From Rhynchopus euleeides (Eukaryota > Euglenozoa > Diplonemea > Diplonemida > Diplonemidae): a stretch of DNA of 64,000 bases. The position numbers were made by a program, and so were the translations under genes. The stretch is taken from the NCBI GenBank assembly GCA_963210315.1, contig OY723252.1, positions 1 to 64,000 of the forward strand. Direction: 5' to 3'. Below, in pieces: positions 32,266 through 43,237 of this stretch; positions within the stretch are counted from its first letter, which is position 1, and each line of letters starts with the position of its first letter. The notes beneath the pieces are model-generated. The model made no database searches, had not been told where the DNA came from, and saw nothing but the letters and a program-made list of their open reading frames with translations.

Positions 32266-32891
32266 GGACCCCCGTGTTTAGGCCCCCCTGGAGGACATTT
32301 TCAGCCAGGGGGGGGTTTAAACACGGGGGTGGGGGGCCGAAACACGGGGGTGGCAGGGTCCCGCCACGGGGGAGACCGCCTTAAAACTGGCTTTCAACAC
32401 ACACACATCTCTCTTACTTCAAACTGTCAGATCCTCGTCGACAGTGATCAAAGCGCAGACAGAACACCGTGACCCAAGCCCTCAGGTCCGTATCCCGATC
32501 GGAGGACGGACGGGCAAAAAAGCAGAGGGCGGGCTACGACCTGTGAGAGAGAGAAAGAGGGGGAGGGGGGAAAGGAACGAGGGGGGAAAAAAGGGGGGGT
32601 AAAGAAGATGTCTGCGTGGGTCAGACATATGGGGAAACGCCAGAGATCGAGAGACAGGCCGCTCCCCCACCGTGCCGGGTGGAGGGGGAGAGATCTGTAC
32701 GGGCAGGGAGTCTGTGATGCCGTCCACCTGTGTCACCCACAGTGCCCTCTGTGGTGCGTTGGGAGGGATGAGGAACAGTGTGCGTCTGTGGGTGGCGATG
32801 ACGAGTCTGGGGCACACACAGCTCCTGCACATCGGTACGATGTAGCAGGGGGCAGCACCGCATATGGCTACCCCCCTGGAGAACGCGCGGC

Positions 32892-34354
32892 TCATGCGTC
32901 AGGTGTGTTGCGCGCGGCGCTTGGCTGCTGGCTTGTGCGCAGGAACAGCAGCGCAGCGTTCAACAGCAGCAGCACGATGGTAGCCACACCGAAGCCAATC
33001 ACCATGTCCTGCGTCGTGTCGTCGTCCGATGATGTAACCACAACTGTCGAGGGTGCGGCCGTTGTGGGTGCAGGAGCCGAGGGTGTGGACGTTGTGGGTG
33101 CAGGTGTGGCAGCCATAGACGTCAGCAGCACAGCGTCGTTCTGGATGACGACATCCTGCCGCTGCTCAAGGTTCTGGGTGTGGATGTCCTGCGTCACTGG
33201 GGTCTCGGCCTTGTTGAACGCCGGCAGGGAGCCGTCTGCAGGGTGGTAGGCAGCGAGGTACTCAGCGAGCGCATCACGCTCGGTGATCGAAACATCTTCT
33301 GTGAACCGCCCAGCAGGCCCCTGGCCCCCCAGGTCCTTCAGGTCGGAGGCCTCAGCCGAGGGGAAGGGGTACGCATCGCGCCCCGCAGCGATGTACGACG
33401 ATGCAGATATGCGCAGCTTACGCCCCTCCAGCCCAGGCACCACCACACCGTTCTCCACCAGCACTACCTCGGACCCACCCTCGTTGGCCCCGTTGCTGTC
33501 CAGCAGCACCACGCTGCGCACCCGCTCGCCTGCCGTCTGGACAACCGGGCGGTCACCGGTCTCGTTCACAACCTGTGCCTTCAGCCGCGCATCAAAGCTG
33601 AACCGAATACCTGACACCTGCGGGAAGGCGCCAGGGCGCTTGCCCGGGCCAACACCCGCGACACCTGCCTCAAGAAGCTCCTTCAGCTGCTGCACCGTCA
33701 CTGTCAGCGTGCTGATGCCGTTGTTGAACTTCAGCGCAATCTGCAGCTCCAGCATCGACACGACACCTGCTGCCTTCACCCCGGGGATCGCTGCCGGCGG
33801 CTTGCACTCCACCTTCGACGCGTCCGTCTCACCAGGGGGCAGAATGCACGCACCGATGGACGCACGCACACCACCAGCCGCCTTGAGGTGCAGCACAACG
33901 TCAGGCTCCACGCGCTGTGCCGCCATCATGTCAGCCTTTGCCGACAGCTGCGCAAGATTGGTCTCCTCGTAGCGCACGTGCGTCTTTGCGCCGCTGAGGA
34001 ACACGTCCGTGCGACCCACGACCTTGCCTGCCACCTCGTTCAGCACAGCGCTCATCTGGTCGCACAGTGCCACCACATCGCCGCGTGGAAGCGTCCCTGG
34101 CTTTCCTTCCCCAACACGCCGGCCATCCGTGAGTCAGCCGCCAACTCGTACTCGGGCCCGGGAACCCAGTTGTCACCCGACGACAGCACCACGGTGTCCG
34201 TCACATCGCCACGGAACTTCGAAAGCAGCGCAGAGAAGTACTTTGGGACTGTCGTCAGATCGCCGCCACCGTCAATGTCCGAGAAGTGGAGCAGCTGCAG
34301 TTCGGTCTGCGCCTGTGCAGCTGCGCATATCAGCAGGCATGCGAACATCCTCAT
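32892..34354 (-). pseudogene. 5'-nucleotidase family protein, catalytic core deleted
   Basis: The N-terminal piece begins with a signal peptide (MRMFACLLICAAAQA, start at 34354) followed by metallophosphatase motifs LHFSDIDGG and VLSSGDNWVPGPEY. Right after GRFHAAM (about 34095) the sequence jumps, in another frame, to the 5'-nucleotidase C-terminal domain: VRYEETNLAQL, GGVRASIG, FNNGISTLTVTVQQLKELLE, FPQVSGIRFSFDA. It ends in a Ser/Thr/Pro/Ala-rich stalk and one membrane segment (VIGFGVATIVLLLLNAALLF). The GNHE and HTH parts that complete the metal site are absent and the frames do not match. A secreted, membrane-tethered nucleotidase has lost its core, or the assembly is collapsed here. Confidence 0.75.
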
Positions 34355-35131
34355 TGCAATCAAAGCGGTATCTGTGTGTTGGGGTGTGGTGGTATGGTTT
34401 TGTTTGTTTGCGGGAGTCTTCGGTCGGACACAAGACACAAAACATCAGTAAATTGTTATAAAAAACGCGTCGCGCGGGCCCAGAGTGCTCCTGGTGGTGG
34501 TGGTGTGCCCTGAAGTGAGACACTGTGTGGCTTTTGTGGTGTGGCGAATGCAAGGCACGCAGCGAAGGGAAGGGAAGCGGGTGGTGTGGGGGGGAGGGTG
34601 CAGGGGCGCGGGGAGCGGGGAGGGTGGGGTGGTCTGACGCCTACAGCACTGCTGCCCACCACCACGCAACGCACACCACCTCCACCACAGCGCGTGACGG
34701 TCACTGTGTTGGATTGCCGCAAGTATGATCTCACGACTTCTCTTCACGGTACTGTGCGCGCCTCGCAGCCAGTCTGGGTTCTCCTCCCCACGAACAGATC
34801 GCATGACCTCGGAAGGTGTCGTCACCCACAGTTTAGACTGCGCGAATCACGGCCACCACCATCAGCATCATCAGGCCATTGCCGCCCACCAGCCACACAG
34901 CGCGCTCGAAACACAGAAGCAGGTCAATGCATCTGGTGGAGGGAAGTGGATGCTGCCTTGTGCTGCTTTCATAAGGAGAAGCGAGAAGCGAGAAGAGAAA
35001 GCCAGTTCACAAAGAAACCGTGCTCCTTGAGGGCCTTCGCGACTGCGTGTGACTGAGTGAGTTAAGGTGAGGGGCGGCCTGCTTCCCCTCACTGGCTGAG
35101 GAGCCGTGGCGGTAGCGAGGGACCCCCTCCC
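34355..35131. other. 5' flank of the nucleotidase remnant; no recognised gene
   Basis: Contains the gtcttcggtcggaca block shared with 21072 and a G-rich stretch near 34570-34640. No domain could be recognised in its short frames. Confidence 0.3.
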
Positions 35132-35398
35132 AATCCTCGGAGAGGTCATACTCATACGGGGGAAACCATCTGTGCCCCCCGCTGGGTCGTGGCTGGCAGC
35201 AAACCAGTGACAGATCCAGTCAGTGGAGAGGGGCACAGAAGGCTTCCCCAGGTTGGCGATCCCGAACTATGAAACAGAAAGGAACGATGTGGAGCAACGC
35301 CTGTGTGCAACGGGGCTCTGTTCCTGACGGACGCCAGCCCCGTCACAGAGGCTTGGGAAGCGAAGGGGCGGGGGCAGGGTGTTCCTTTGAGAAGACAT
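35132..35398 (+). repeat. 265-bp dispersed repeat, copy 1
   Basis: Runs from aatcctcggagaggtcatac to gagaagacat. Further copies: 44468-44737, 44985-45246, 47431-47690, 51666-51934, 52173-52434; partial: 53629-53797 and, inverted, 48946-48983. All contain a frame reading MPNYETERNDVEQRL. This copy has the two extra bases (cctgtgtgcaac) that shift frame after RLC. Confidence 0.8.
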
Positions 35399-35949
35399 CT
35401 CAGAAGACGTATCAGACCACTAGCGGCTATGGCAAGGCCGCTATCTCAACCGTGATCGTGGCGGGGTCCGGTCGTCGGGTTCTTTGTTTTTGGCAGGACA
35501 ACGTATTTTGCACTACCCCCCCACCCCACTCCACCCCAGCTTTCAGTACACGGTGGCCTGGTCAGACCCTGACCAGGTCAAAACCTGGTCAAATCTTGAC
35601 CAGGTCATACCTGGTCATTGACCAGGTATGACCTGGTCATGACCATGTCATACCTGGTCATGACCAGGTCATTTTCACCTATTTTAACCGGGGGGAACAT
35701 GTTGAGTGGCCAAGCAGGGGGAACAATTCGCATATTCCGGACTCTCTCCGGCCGTTGTGGAAAGTATGGGTCAAAAGGGTTCAATCATACCCCGAGTCGA
35801 GAAAGAAGTCGAAGCTTGAATCATGTTGGACACAAGGGGAAAATGGTCAAAATTGGCCCAAAATTACCAATAAAATATGCTGCAGTGCAGGGGGGTGGCG
35901 GGGGAGGGGAGGGTGGGGTCGGCGACGAAACTTCATGATCAGCAGCTTT

Positions 35950-36960
35950 CTGCCTTCTTCCGCTTCTTCACATTCTTCTCCTTCTTCCTCTTCTTCGGGA
36001 TCTTCGTTGTCGTCGTCGGCTTCACAGGCCAGTGCTGCCTTGCCTAACACGCCGTCCTTCGCATCCTGGGTGTGGATTGGCGGCTGCTTGTCGCAGAGGC
36101 AAATACGGAGACCACCGCGTGTTGCAGGCAGCATCGCCAGTCAGTAACCAGCCATCGGAACACTTGCCGAACGAATCGATCGGGCCGACAGGGGTTACCC
36201 GACTGCTACCGAGAGTCCTGAGACGGTGCCGAAACGAATCGAAGTTTTTCATCCATACGGGACCCGCTGTCATGCACTTCCCGCACAACGATATGACATT
36301 GTATTGCAAAAGGGTACACGAAGATTCTTGCGGGGTCGTTGCCGAAACTGGCGCGGGGGCATAGGTTGCCAGCTCGAACACCATCAGGTCCCTCTCCCGG
36401 AAACGAGCAGATGTTGTCCTGGCCCGCAATTTCCTCTCCCCATTCTCCCTCTCGAACGCTTCGTCGGAGAGAGCAAATAGGTGGCAGTTCTGAGGATCCT
36501 GAGGGTCCTGAGGCATTCAAGGCAGGGTACTCCCTTCTCCATTCTTTTACACTCTTTGGGGGTCTTCGCTGAGTCGTTATCCTTCGTCAATCTTCGTCAG
36601 TTTTCAGCCAATTCAACAGGAAAGGCACCAAAATGCACTGACGATCACCCCGTAGCGAAGACCCCCTTTGAAAAGTGTCACAATCAGATGTGGTCAACCG
36701 TTACGGCACTGCCGATGGGACTCTCGTCCTCCTCGTCCTCGCTTGCATCGGGATGCTCGGGTCCAGCGGGTCCAGCGGGGTCAGCATCCTTGTCGTTGTC
36801 ACTCACGGCGACGTTGAGGCACGCCCACTGGTCGGGCTTCTTTGTCACCACCGCCTGCCTCATCACCGCGTTCACCAACTGGATGTCGATGGTCACGACA
36901 CCCTGCCCCTGCGTTGCCTGTGGTGTTGCCCGGAATATGCGAATTGTTCCCCCTGCTTGG
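35950..36960 (-). pseudogene. Gene remnant inside CACGGTGGCC element, copy 1
   Basis: The minus strand holds blocks shared with copy 2. One is GQGVVTIDIQLVNAVMRQAV followed by an acidic DNDKDAD stretch. A second runs from MPQDPQDPQNCHL through TLLQYNVISLCGKCMTAGPV to SDGWLLTGDAACN, and a third is RICLCDKQPPIHTQDAKDGV followed by a Glu-rich tail. This copy keeps frame at APAPVSATT but is shifted after GDAACN, whereas copy 2 is the reverse. A MITE interrupts it at 36558. It is cysteine-containing with an acidic C-terminus; no known transposase domain recognised. Confidence 0.5.
36558..36666 (+). mobile_element. GGGGGTCTTCG MITE, copy 1 (target TTT)
   Basis: This 109-bp element has inverted ends GGGGGTCTTCGCT and AGCGAAGACCCCC, with TTT on both sides. 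The paralogous site at about 60308 lacks it and has a single TTT (cactctttgaaaagtg), an exact empty site. Confidence 0.9.
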
Positions 36961-37460
36961 CCACTCAACATGTTCCCCCCGGTTAAAACATGGTTTGACA
37001 GATTTCTGCCAGAATTTCACAGATTCTGGCAGATTCTGGGGATTCCAGATTTTTCAGAATTTTCAAAATCTGAGAAAATCTGTCCAGATTCTGGACAGAT
37101 TTTTCCAGATTTTTCAGAATTCTGGAAATTCTGAGAAATCTGGAAAAATCTGAGAATTCTGGAAAAAATCTGGCCAGATTCTGGACAGATTTTTCCAGAT
37201 TTCTCAGAATTCTGGAAAATCTGAGAAATCTGGAAAATTCTGAGAAATTCTGTCAGAATTCTGGAAAATCTGTGGGGGGGACCTTTTCAAAAATTTTTTT
37301 TGGGGTGGGCCTATTTTGGACATTTGGACCCATTTTCAAAGGAATTTTTGAATTTTGAGCCCATTTTGAGCCCTAAAATGGCTCATCGAAATATTTCTGC
37401 AAAAATCCGGGCCAGAATGCCAAAATCTGAAAAATCTGAGAAAATCTGGAAAATTCTGAG

Positions 37461-39268
37461 GAGGATCCTTGAAATCGGTAGTGGACAGTAGCGGACAGTA
37501 GCGGACAGGGCGGACATTTCCTTGTGGAAAAAGTGCCCGAAAAAAAAATTCGAAAAGGTCCCCCTTACAGAATTCGCCTTTTTTCAAAAAATCGGAAAAT
37601 TTCGGACCGCAATTTGTACCCAAGAAAGTGCCGAATTTTCGGACTTGGTCCGATTTGAACGATTTCCGTGCCTCTTGCAACCCCCATGAGGGGGGGCTGC
37701 TGTTTCGGGTTCTTCCGGTGGTACATGCTGGGGTGTCAGGACAGGGAATCCTGCTCGCTGTACCCGGTGATCCCTGACGCAGCCAGGAAGTGGAGAGCCT
37801 TGGAACCCTGGTTGAGGCCTGTAACACCCGGCCTTCCTGCCACTTCTGGCATTGTGGAGTGGTGGAGTGATATGGAGAAGGTTCTCTCTCCGTCCGGTCG
37901 AGCACAACCGTCCTCTCCAGCCAGGGGCCATCTACTTTCCAAACAAGGGCCAGGAACATGCTCAAACAAACTACCGTATACGTAAATATTTTGGAACGTA
38001 AATATTATGGAACGTAAATATTATGGAACGTAAATATTATGGAACGCTGGTGGGTTGGCGTTCCAGATTTTTTTCGTTCCATAATATTTACAGGGCTTTC
38101 TGCGACTTGGGGACTTGGACCAGGTGATCGGACGGCGTACAGAGTCCCTGACGAGACCTACTCGTGCACTTTTCGCGCGATTCCTGACGCAAGCCGTCCT
38201 CACCACCGAGTGGCCCAACTGGCCCTGTAAATATTTTGGAACGTAAATATTATGGGACGGACCGGCCAAAAATGGGCCCGTTCCATAATATTTACGTTCC
38301 ATAATATTTACGTATACGGTAATTGATCAGAAAATCTGGCTAGCCGTGGAATCATTGAGCAAAATTTGGGGAGTGATTGGTGCCCCATTGCTGCATATGA
38401 CATGTCCATTTTTGACGATTTTTGGGCAGAATTTGGTGCGTGGGACCTTTCGATTTTCATGAATTTTTCGGAATTTCGTGGGGACCGGTACCCCATTTGA
38501 GGGCCAAAAATCTCATTTCCGAGGCCTGGGAATGGTCGCAGTGGCCTCAGATGTCCAAAAACGTTCAATTGACCTCTCCTCGAAAAAAAATTCGAAAGGT
38601 CCCCCCTACTGGCACCCCGGATTAGGACATGTCTCTGGGGGTGTCCGGGGGGCATTTTTGGCCCATTTTTGGCTGGGGAAAATGGGCCATTTTTCACGAT
38701 TTTTTCGGTTTTTTGTCCGGACCGGCACCGCATTTGAGGGGCCAAAATCTGATTTCCGAGGCCCGGGAATGGTCGCAGTGGCTTCATTTGGCCAAAAACG
38801 TTCAATTTACCCTTCTCCAAAAAAAAATTCGAAAGGGTCCCCCTACAAATCGCCGGTCTTAGGAGCAAAAAATTTGGGCACCCAGATTTCAAAAATTTTC
38901 AAACTATTTTCTGGACCAAAAATCAAACTATTGAGGTCCTGGCCGGACATGTCCGGGGGGGGGTCAAAATTGGATTTCCCGAATTTCCGGGTCCGGACAT
39001 GTCCGCCCGGACATCCGGACACCAGAAAATGTCCGCCCGGACATGTCCGCCCTGTCCGGGGCGGACATTTCTGGATGTCCGGATGTCCGGGCGGGAAATT
39101 CGGGAAATGTCCGGGGGGGGGGGGGGGGGGGGGGTCAAAATTGGACCCGGACATCCGGACACCCGGATTTCCGGGTCCGGGCATGTCCGCCCTGTCCGCC
39201 CTGAAATCGCCTAAGGGGCCGGGGGAAATCCAGGAAATTCGGGAAATCCAGGAATATGAAGAATCCTC
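37461..39268. mobile_element. GAGGATYCTT element, copy 1 (target CTGAG)
   Basis: Begins GAGGATCCTT and ends AAGAATCCTC, flanked by CTGAG on both sides (37456-37460, 39269-39273). It is nearly identical to 49976-51434 except for the inserted MITE at 37974-38319. Inside are two degenerate ~230-bp direct repeats (about 38430 and 38640) and a block of palindromic ccggacatgtccgg motifs with a 22-G run (39113-39134). Open frames exist but look non-coding. Confidence 0.85.
37974..38319 (+). mobile_element. CCGTATACG MITE, copy 3, with empty site
   Basis: 346 bp, inverted ends CCGTATACG/CGTATACGG, flanked by TA (37972-37973, 38320-38321). The sister element reads aacaaaccaattgatc (about 50474) without it, so the ends are known to the base; the single target there is CA, one transition from TA. 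Confidence 0.9.
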
Positions 39269-39379
39269 CTGAGAATTCTGTCGGAATTCTGGAAAATCTG
39301 AGAAATCTGGAAAATTCTGAGAAATTCTGTGGGGGGACCTTTTCGAAAAAATTTTTTGGGGTGGGCCTATTTTGGACAT

Positions 39380-39900
39380 TGAACGATTTTGAACGATTTT
39401 TGGCCGTGCTCGTAGCATTCCCCGTTGAGGGGGTCGCTATTTCGTGTTCTCCTGGCCGCACGGAGGCATTGCCTTACGTCGCCTCTTCCTCTTTTCCTTT
39501 GGTGGTGTGTTGGTCTGGCACAGAGGGCGGGACCGTGCTGATATGCACAGTGACGACTCTCCCTTTTGTTTTGTGCCCGCCTCCACCGAGATTCGGCTGA
39601 TGCCTCTCAGACTGGGGGCGGGCGGTCGCCGACCCTTTTCTGTACGAGGTTTTCCACAGGCTGCACACCTGCCCCGCGGCTGTGTGGCAGTCTTCGCGGA
39701 GTGCAATGCGAAGGTCTGGCCTGACGTGGTGTGACTATTTAGACTCCAGGTGTCTCCACCCTTCCTGGTCTGGGGAGCCTCGGTACCCAAGCAGTTTTCG
39801 GTCATGCCCTGGACCACGGCCGTGCTAGACTCCTGGTGCAGGCACCCGTCATGGTCCGGGGACGGCCCCCCCAGGCAGTTTAACGTCTTACCCAGGACCT
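39380..39900 (+). repeat. 521-bp tandem duplication, unit 1
   Basis: Near-identical to 39901-40421. The first ~160 bp also occurs as the insertion in the Helitron gene (10228-10391). A minus frame spans both units but has no known domain. Confidence 0.85.
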
Positions 39901-40421
39901 TTGAACGATTTGAACGATTTTTGGCCGTGCTCGTAGCATTCCCCGTTGAGGGGGTCGCTATTTCGTGTTCTCCTGGCCGCACGGAGGCATTGCCTTACGT
40001 CGCCTCTTCCTCTTTTCCTTTGGTGGTGTGTTGGTCTGGCACAGAGGGCGGGACCGTGCTGATATGCACAGTGACGACTCTCCCTTTTGTTTTGTGCCCG
40101 CCTCCACCGAGATTCGGCTGATGCCTCTCAGACTGGGGGCGGGCGGTCGCCGACCCTTTTCTGTACGAGGTTTTCCACAGGCTGCACACCTGCCCCGCGG
40201 CTGTGTGGCAGTCTTCGCGGAGTGCAATGCGAAGGTCTGGCCTGACGTGGTGTGACTATTTAGACTCCAGGTGTCTCCACCCTTCCTGGTCTGGGGAGCC
40301 TCGGTACCCAAGCAGTTTTCGGTCATGCCCTGGACCACGGCCGTGCTAGACTCCTGGTGCAGGCACCCGTCATGGTCCGGGGACGGCCCCCCCAGGCAGT
40401 TTAACGTCTTACCCAGGACCT
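39901..40421 (+). repeat. 521-bp tandem duplication, unit 2
   Basis: Second unit; starts gaacgatt(t)gaacg and ends cttacccaggacct like unit 1. The high identity suggests a recent duplication. Confidence 0.85.
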
Positions 40422-40574
40422 TTTGGTGACAAGGGTGAGGAGGACATTTGGGTCCGTTTTCAAAGGAATTTATGAATTTTGAGCCCATTCGTTGCCCTAA
40501 AATGGGACCGCGAATATCTAGCTCCTGCTGAGGACCTGGGTACATGGCCAAATCAGCCAGAAATCTCAGGTTTT

Positions 40575-40658
40575 CGTATTGCAATTTGGGTTCGCGTGCT
40601 GGTATCGCAGCCTGGCCCCGAGGGTCCATACCGTGAGTAACCGGGCCCGCTATCCTAC
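40575..40658 (+). repeat. 75-bp structured repeat, copy 1
   Basis: Shares gcgtgctggyatcgcagcct, ccataccgtgag and ccgggcccgctatcc with 43154-43237, and more distantly with 58500-58592. It could be a SINE fragment or an RNA-like structure. The rest of 40422-41532 shows no recognisable gene. Confidence 0.5.
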
Positions 40659-41532
40659 ACTCGTTTTTTCCTAGGTTTTCGTCAGCTGATTGAGGGTGTG
40701 ATATGAGGGTTCTATCCAACAAGGATATCAAGGCGGCACTTCAAAGTCCTGCCAAGGATAGCGCCACGTGGGTGTGTGCTTCTGATGTATGTTATGTCAT
40801 CATGTGAAACCCTCCCCAGCGTGTGCCAACAATCCCTGACACGCTCACGAAAAGCATGACACGGAGAAAGCAGGTGCCGAAACAATCTGCCGAGCACACG
40901 GGTGGTGCCACGTTGATCCACGCAGCGATCTCCCGTGACAGGAAGCCTTGTCGCCACGGCAGAGTGCCGCAGACTGTGGGAGAGGTGTCGCCAGTCCTTG
41001 AGGTTGCAGTGTAAACCCGTGCCTTGTTCACCCTGTTGTTCACCCCTGTGAGGTTGATCCCATATCGTTGCCTGCTTTGGGGCCTGAAGGACATAGGGGT
41101 CCAACCGGCACTTGAGCATCGCAAGGCCTGAGCGGCTGTGTGGCAGGTTTTCATTGAAGGGCCAAACCCCCCCTTTTCTGGGTGAAAAGTGTTGTGCGTC
41201 GTTCAGTATCTTGCGCGAATTGCTTTCGACACCACCATCAAACCACCGCAAAAGAACAACCCATCTTCTGGAGTGTGATCTCTGGTGGCGGGGTGGGATG
41301 GGTGAGTGGGGTGTGACGGTGCAACGACAGTCGAACTTCTTCGAACACAGAACACCCCACCAACCTGCCGGGCGTGTGAAGTGTTCGCAAGGATCCGCAC
41401 GGTGAAAAGTTTCCTGAGTTGGCTACGCCGAACTTACAAAATGGCAAGGTGTGAGTGTCGCTTGTTACGACCCACTGGCTGGACGAGTTCTCTTTTTGGG
41501 ACAAGACCACACACAACAAGAAGGTTGTCACA

Positions 41533-41639
41533 GGGGGTCTTCGCTGGTCGTTATTCTTCGTCAATCTTCGTCAGTTTTCACTATTTCAACAGCAAATACA
41601 CCAAGATGCACTGACGACCATCCGGTAGCGAAGACCCCC
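41533..41639 (+). mobile_element. GGGGGTCTTCG MITE, copy 2 (target ACA)
   Basis: 107 bp, same inverted ends and interior (gtcaatcttcgtcagttttc) as copy 1, flanked by ACA at 41530-41532 and 41640-41642. Confidence 0.9.
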
Positions 41640-42025
41640 ACAGTGAAAAAGATAGTTGGCAGCGCTTTGGGTGACAAACACAATCTACCTTGCCTTGTTG
41701 TTATGACTGTGCGCACATTCACACCAACCTTCATCAGCCAAACCACGTGAGGTTTGTTCATCCGGGTTTGGCGCACACACAACGACTTGTCTTTGAAACG
41801 TCCAATGCAACACTCACAGCATCGAGGCCAAGTGTTTCTCGTAGTATTTTTCGGTTTTGCTCTGAGTGAGCGGATATAACTGGTGAAAATGGGTACAGTG
41901 GCTGAATCTGGAGGTTGGGTGCGGGTTGTGTGTTCCGCATCATCCCTACAAATCAAACCAAGCCGATTGACACCGAACATTTTGTCTGACCTGCACCCAT
42001 TGTTTCCTGCCTGCCTGCCTGTGTT

Positions 42026-42990
42026 GTGCTGCACCTGTGCCTCCCTGTTCTGTATTTTGTACCCTCAGCGGGTTCACGATACAGGGCAGTCCACTCCCCC
42101 AAAAATCACGGTCTTGACGCCCATTCCATCCACTTTCAGTGGATGTGTTTGGTATTTCCGAATGGAATTTTCCAGCGTCAAGATTACAAGAACAGGGTCA
42201 GTCACTTCTACCGTAGCTGCGATGCCGGTAGTTGTGCAGAAATGATTTTTTCGACGGACGCGACGCCTCCCCAGCTTGCCTGTGTCTGTGTTGCCATAGC
42301 CATGTGACAGATATTCACATAACGAATGTACTGTCACACCGCAAGGGGCTTTGGACAACGTTAAACAACAGTACACTTGCAGGTTTGGGTCAAAAATTCC
42401 AATTTCCGCTGGTCACGGGCCCCTTTCAAAACATTGACCACCTTTCGAGAATTTAGTTCTGCACCATGGATTCGAGGGACTGCGATGATTCGGAACCGAG
42501 GATGAAGACTACTGGGAAGGAACTGTGTGCTCTCTTGAAGCACTGGAATCGGCGAACTTGGACGGAACCTAAGCGCGACAGGTGAAGGGGCATCCCGAAC
42601 AAAGGCATACAAAGTGGCTCTGGAGATATTGTTGCATCTGCGACACCCTGTCTTACATCCCGCCTGGGCTCTGATCTTCACCTATAGCAATGACTAAATC
42701 CCTATCATGGGTACATGAAGCTTTTGTAGGTACATTTAAACTTGCGAACCTCTCAACGACCTGTTAATCGCCTTGTACCGAAATCTGACCCTGGGCTTCG
42801 GCCCTCACGGCATTCAGCGGGTGACCCGATGCCGGTGTGGATGGAGAAGTGCACAGTTCTGAAACAGTGTGTCGACGAATCCGAGGAATCCAATCAGAGT
42901 AGTCCCGAGATGAAGTGGTGCAAGAACTCAAAAACTGTTTGCCTTTGGTCAAGGCCCCCTTTCCAAAAATTTGACCCGCGCAGTGGTGGC
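42026..42990 (+). pseudogene. Unrecognised coding-type dispersed repeat, copy 2
   Basis: Matches the minus strand of 26200-27153 in the same block order. The frame 42026-42307 shares DAH, RVSHF, CAE and FST with copy 1. A final block (gatgaagtggtgc, then tttgcctttggtcaaggcc, 42910-42960) matches the complement of 26235-26285. Indels separate the blocks; no intact protein. Confidence 0.45.
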
Positions 42991-43153
42991 CAGTCCTGAG
43001 AACCAACAGTAGCATAAGCCTACGACTGGTCCAGGACGAGGCCGACCCTGTACATAGCCTGTGTATGACTACCCTGTCATACCAGGCTGCTGCTAGTTGG
43101 CCACAAGCCCCACTGGCAGAATTCTCAGAATTCTCCCAGAATTCTCAGAATTC

Positions 43154-43237
43154 CGTATTGCAATTTGGGTTAGCGTGCTGGCATCGCAGCCTGGCCCCGA
43201 AGGACCATACCGTGAGGAACCGGGCCCGCTATCCTAC
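43154..43237 (+). repeat. 75-bp structured repeat, copy 2
   Basis: Close copy of 40575-40658; same flanking cgtattgcaatttggg. Lies inside the CATGGTTT element. 43240-43830 shows an unrecognised open frame only. Confidence 0.5.

Noticed and set aside
35560..35680. tgaccaggtca array as hormone-receptor-type sites
   Set aside because: It is part of the inverted arms of a transposon and occurs only there; a transposase-binding role is more likely.
39437..40731. Minus frames repeated in the 521-bp duplication
   Set aside because: Identical in both units because of the duplication; no start context or known domain.
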